A DNA stretch of 64,000 nucleotides from an uncultured Acetatifactor sp. (GTDB taxonomy: Bacteria; Bacillota; Clostridia; Lachnospirales; Lachnospiraceae), in contig CANQPH010000008.1 of the NCBI GenBank assembly GCA_947625675.1, forward strand, positions 16,288 through 80,287, in the 5' to 3' direction. The position numbers and the translations under genes are program-made. Under the pieces are notes generated by a model. It had not been told where the DNA came from and made no database searches. It saw only the letters and a list, made by a program, of their open reading frames with translations. Positions 63,137 to 64,000 of this stretch are shown piece by piece (positions within the stretch are counted from its first letter, which is position 1; the number at the start of each line of letters is the position of its first letter).

Positions 63137-63555
63137 CCCGTTATATCTATTAGTTTCTGATACAACTTCTCACTTATCCGTATCCCGCCCTCCTTCAACC
63201 GTTCAATACATCCTTCTACATCTTCTCTCGTCAGCATCCCTTCATCAAATGCCTGTGTCAGCATCCCAATGGTACCGGTGACCGTTATTCCCATCTTTTT
63301 CAACACTGCCAAATCTTCTTCATATTCTTCCTCTGTTTCATCAAAGTATGGCAAACCTAATTTGCCATACAAAGTAATCAGGTCAATCTTATGAAGTCCA
63401 AGCATTTCTGTTGCCTTTCCATAAGACATGACACCTCTTTTGATATAAGGGTATATCAGCATTGCATTCCTTGTTGTTTGCGCATCCTTGTCCTCTAATA
63501 CCGTATATGGTACAATTTCATCCGGTATGTCAATTTCCACCTTTGTCATCGTCAT
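63124..63555 (-). CDS. UPF0175 antitoxin fused to a DUF3368 toxin tail
   Basis: A 143-residue protein. Residues 1-86 are a UPF0175-type antitoxin (VEIDIPDEIVPYTVL; GVMSYGKATEMLGLHKIDLI; KLGLPYFDETEEEYEEDLAV). Residues 88-141 (MGITVTGTIGMLTQAFDEGM then GGIRISEKLYQKLIDITG) match the C-terminal end of DUF3368 PIN-like toxins, which are normally encoded as a separate next gene. The PIN catalytic part with its acidic residues is missing. It looks like an in-frame deletion joining antitoxin to toxin tail, or a stable fused form. ATG 63553-63555 with AGGA upstream; two other ATGs lie within five codons. Confidence 0.7.
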   Translation of the reverse strand: MTMTKVEIDIPDEIVPYTVLEDKDAQTTRNAMLIYPYIKRGVMSYGKATEMLGLHKIDLITLYGKLGLPYFDETEEEYEEDLAVLKKMGITVTGTIGMLTQAFDEGMLTREDVEGCIERLKEGGIRISEKLYQKLIDITGRNI

Positions 63556-63592
63556 AGCAATCATTTCCTATTTTACGTATTCTTCTGACTAT

Positions 63593-63621
63593 ATTATATA
63601 CATTTTATTTTTTCCTTACAA
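63593..63621 (-). promoter_or_regulatory. Sigma-A promoter of the fused antitoxin gene
   Basis: Minus strand -35 TTGTAA (63616-63621), 17-bp spacer, -10 TATAAT (63593-63598), about 38 bp before the ATG. Confidence 0.65.
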
Positions 63622-63807
63622 TAAAAATAAACAACCCCACTGTTTTATTCTTACCTGCCTATCTTTATTCGAACTCTTTTCAGGGTACAGAGTATGTCTT
63701 GTTTTTCTATCGTTTTGCTTGAGGAAAACGTATCATTTGTTGCGGTTTTGTTATCGTTTTATATAGTTACAAGATTGGTGTACCCATTTTGTACCCACAG
63801 CATATCT

Positions 63808-63845
63808 TTCCTAAAAAATTGCGACATGTCGCAACTTTTTAGGAA
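63808..63845. terminator. 38-bp near-perfect palindrome, bidirectional terminator
   Basis: Core TTGCGACATGTCGCAA (63819-63834) is a perfect palindrome; the flanking TTCCTAAAAA and TTTTTAGGAA extend it to 19-bp arms with one mismatch. The core stem is followed by T6 on the minus strand and CT5 on the plus strand, so it can end transcripts both ways, notably of the partial gene ending at 63891. An integration or recombination site is an alternative. Beyond this and the promoter at 63593 I see nothing in 63556-63890. Confidence 0.6.
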
Positions 63846-63890
63846 GACATCTTTCATGCTCCATAATTAGCTGCATAGTGTATAGCCGAT

Positions 63891-64000
63891 TTACATATTT
63901 CTTTGCATATGTTTACCCAATACCGCACAGCACTCGGCAAAAGCAAGTTGCTGATACTGAGCATCTATATCCTCTGCACTTTTAAGAAAATCATCTAACT
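63891..64000 (-). CDS. C-terminal end of an unidentified gene (cut by window)
   Basis: The minus strand is open from the window edge to TAA at 63891-63893: 35 residues, LDDFLKSAEDIDAQYQQLAF then AECCAVLGKHMQRNM. Amphipathic helical composition suggests a real C-terminus, and a terminator-like palindrome follows 46 bp later. Family unknown. Confidence 0.45.
   Translation of the reverse strand, partial: LDDFLKSAEDIDAQYQQLAFAECCAVLGKHMQRNM

Overview
The window reads as chromosomal DNA of a spore-forming, plant-glycan-degrading Firmicute, most likely a gut Lachnospiraceae (Clostridium cluster XIVa). The reasons are strong AGGAGG-type ribosome binding sites, a full set of spoVA spore genes (AA, AB, AC, AD, AE), an LplABC-type sugar importer, many glycoside hydrolases, and Firmicute families such as DUF1294, DUF5721 and DUF4869-like proteins. 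Most of the window is GC-rich; the last 2.7 kb (from about 61.25 kb) is clearly AT-rich and looks like foreign DNA. No rRNA, tRNA, CRISPR array or insertion sequence was seen.

Layout. 0-8 kb (minus strand): argC, then a GNAT acetyltransferase, argJ, argB and argD (ornithine branch of arginine synthesis), followed by an extracellular solute-binding protein, a YdcZ transporter and a threonine aldolase cut by the window edge. argG lies apart on the plus strand at 15.5 kb. 8.4-13 kb: a carboxylesterase and a GH3 glucosidase of swapped domain order. 13.1-15.3 kb: a MotA/MotB-like (ZorAB-like) membrane motor pair. 16.8-21.8 kb: small housekeeping genes and an LTA-synthase-like sulfatase. 21.9-31.5 kb: spoVAE, spoVAD and spoVAC, separated by RidA, an SH3 protein, trpS, a GH105 and a P-type ATPase. 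31.6-49.9 kb: a carbohydrate block with GH78 rhamnosidase, LplABC-like importer, membrane-bound AraC regulator, SGNH esterase, lyxose isomerase, a GH38-like protein, deoC, an FGGY kinase, two dehydrogenases and an (alpha/alpha)6 glycosidase. 50-51.2 kb: spoVAB and spoVAA. 51.3-54.6 kb: a type II restriction-modification set (Vsr, PD-(D/E)XK nuclease, cytosine methylase) and a HIT protein. 54.7-61.2 kb: a lipoprotein, then a second sugar operon (GH3, two TIM-barrel epimerases, one Gfo/Idh dehydrogenase). 61.3-64 kb: an AT-rich island with a three-gene cassette (DUF4869-like, tiny P-loop ATPase, possible TOPRIM protein), a gene remnant and a fused toxin-antitoxin remnant.

How it fits together. 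The five spoVA genes keep their canonical order A-B-C-D-E and the same strand but are spread over 29 kb. Four of them carry their own sigma-G-like promoter, so the locus looks like a spoVA operon pulled apart by insertion of carbohydrate genes. GH78, GH105, SGNH esterase and the Lpl importer suggest use of rhamnose-rich pectin (rhamnogalacturonan); the GH3/Gfo/epimerase operon suggests an oxidative route for glycosides. The AT-rich right end is the best candidate for an undescribed, possibly defence-related, system.
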